Assembly (NCBI RefSeq): GCF_044784365.2
Contig: NZ_CP173063.2
DNA length: 64,000 bases
Direction: 5' to 3' (one strand)
From: Cetobacterium_A somerae
GTDB taxonomy: Bacteria; Fusobacteriota; Fusobacteriia; Fusobacteriales; Fusobacteriaceae
Numbering within the stretch: the first letter of the stretch is position 1; each line of letters begins with the position of its first letter. The translations under genes and the position numbers were made by a program. Shown here piece by piece: positions 63,336 to 64,000 of this stretch. The notes under the pieces were generated by a model, which was not told the DNA's origin, made no database searches, and was given only the letters and a program-made list of their open reading frames with translations.

Positions 63336-64000
63336 ATGAAAAGAAAAATTTTAACTACGACACTTCTTGCTTTAGCAGGTATTTCATTTTTTACAGGATG
63401 TTCTAAAGAATCTTCTGAAAAAGCTTTAGAAAAAGAAAAAACTACTGAAATTAGCTTTATGATTCCTGACTGGGGTGTTCCATCTCAAGCTATGTTAGAT
63501 GAATTTCAAAATGAATCTGGAATTAAGGTAAACATCGAAACTGTTTCATGGGATGATATTAGAAATAAAATAGCTATTGCTGCTAATGGAAAAAAAGCTG
63601 CAGCAGATGTTTTTGAAGTTGATTGGTCTTGGGTTGGTGAGTTTGATAGTGCTAATTGGTTAGAACCTCTAAATCTTACACAGGAAGATATGAATGATAT
63701 CCCTAGTTTATCAACATTTATTGTTAATGGAAAAACACTCGCTGTTCCTTATGCAAATGACTTTCGTATAGCTTACTATAATAAAGATTTATATAAAAGT
63801 GCTAATTTAGAAGAACCTCAAACTTGGGATGATGTTACTAAAAATATGGAAACTCTAAAAGAAAACAATATTCTTAAATATCCATATACATTCCCTTTAA
63901 ATGCTAATGAAGGAACAACTACATCTTTTATTTGGTTAACTTATCTAAGAGATGGAAAAGTTTTTAATGATGATAATACTATCAATAAAGAAAATGCCCT
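63336..64000 (+). CDS. ABC transporter substrate-binding lipoprotein (3'-truncated by window edge)
   Basis: The first 221 codons of a family-1 binding protein. The signal peptide MKRKILTTTLLALAGISFFTGC has a lipobox Cys at 22. The mature part has ISFMIPDWGVPSQAMLDEF, DVFEVDWSWVGEF and VPYANDFRIAYYNKDLY, the pattern of sugar-type solute-binding proteins. A TTAGGAG site precedes the ATG. It follows the HgdB-like gene by 45 bases; whether they share a transcript is uncertain. Permease genes, if any, lie outside the window. Confidence 0.85.
   Translation, partial: MKRKILTTTLLALAGISFFTGCSKESSEKALEKEKTTEISFMIPDWGVPSQAMLDEFQNESGIKVNIETVSWDDIRNKIAIAANGKKAAADVFEVDWSWVGEFDSANWLEPLNLTQEDMNDIPSLSTFIVNGKTLAVPYANDFRIAYYNKDLYKSANLEEPQTWDDVTKNMETLKENNILKYPYTFPLNANEGTTTSFIWLTYLRDGKVFNDDNTINKENA

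Overview
The window is very AT-rich DNA packed with long runs of A and T. Genes are short-spaced, start mostly at ATG with GGAGG-type ribosome sites, and end in strong hairpin terminators. Gram-negative envelope genes (RND/TolC efflux set, lipoproteins, a beta-barrel protein ending in Phe) sit beside Clostridium-like metabolism: urocanate hydratase, formiminoglutamase, a DapF-fold racemase, a 2-hydroxyacyl-CoA dehydratase-type pair and an adenine deaminase. This combination points to Fusobacteriota, probably Fusobacteriaceae (Fusobacterium or Cetobacterium). The genus cannot be settled from this window. No rRNA, tRNA or CRISPR array was seen.

Layout. 1-3.9 kb: 3' part of a sodium-coupled amino-acid/neurotransmitter-type transporter, a small unknown gene, adenine deaminase and a DsrE-like protein. 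4.0-9.6 kb (minus): a complete carbohydrate-type ABC importer (two permeases, ATPase, binding lipoprotein) followed by a TIM-barrel isomerase-like protein and a HAD phosphatase. 11.2-14.2 kb (plus): a UgpA/UgpE/UgpB-like importer that has no ATPase gene and may borrow the one at 6.8 kb. 14.3-16.5 kb: RidA, a degenerate membrane-anchored exonuclease-fold protein, and an HdeD-like protein. 16.5-18.9 kb: an isolated plasmid-type MobA/MobL relaxase with a possible oriT. 18.9-25.4 kb (minus): tripartite efflux pump with an unusually long TolC-type protein. 25.7-27.2 kb: a BglG/Mga-like regulator. 27.3-31 kb: an IS3-family element inserted in the signal peptide of a Met/His-rich secreted protein, followed by a two-component system. 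31-38.6 kb: ferredoxin-nitroreductase, ABC-F ATPase, LtaS-like sulfatase, SDR, DedA-like protein and a ROK repressor. 38.9-42.8 kb: histidine catabolism (hutU, hutG) with a probable histidine racemase. 42.8-49.5 kb: hydrolases, a peptidase/transporter pair and a polysaccharide deacetylase. 49.5-54.9 kb: small envelope proteins, a diguanylate cyclase, a DEAD-box helicase, LysE exporter, XRE-cupin regulator and a methyltransferase. 54.9-60.2 kb: outer-membrane protein and an oxalate module (frc, oxc, AEC carrier). 60.4-64 kb: cupin, small protein, a YjiL/YjiM-like activase and double-cubane-type protein, and the 5' part of a binding lipoprotein cut by the window edge.

Main points for a second look: two genes (the UgpE-like permease and the ROK repressor) each need a -1 shift on the same C-A8-TAA sequence to give a normal full-length protein; the IS insertion can be undone on paper to restore a clean secreted protein next to its likely sensor; a TolC homologue carries a large extra N-terminal domain; and a DnaQ-fold protein has lost all its apparent catalytic acids.
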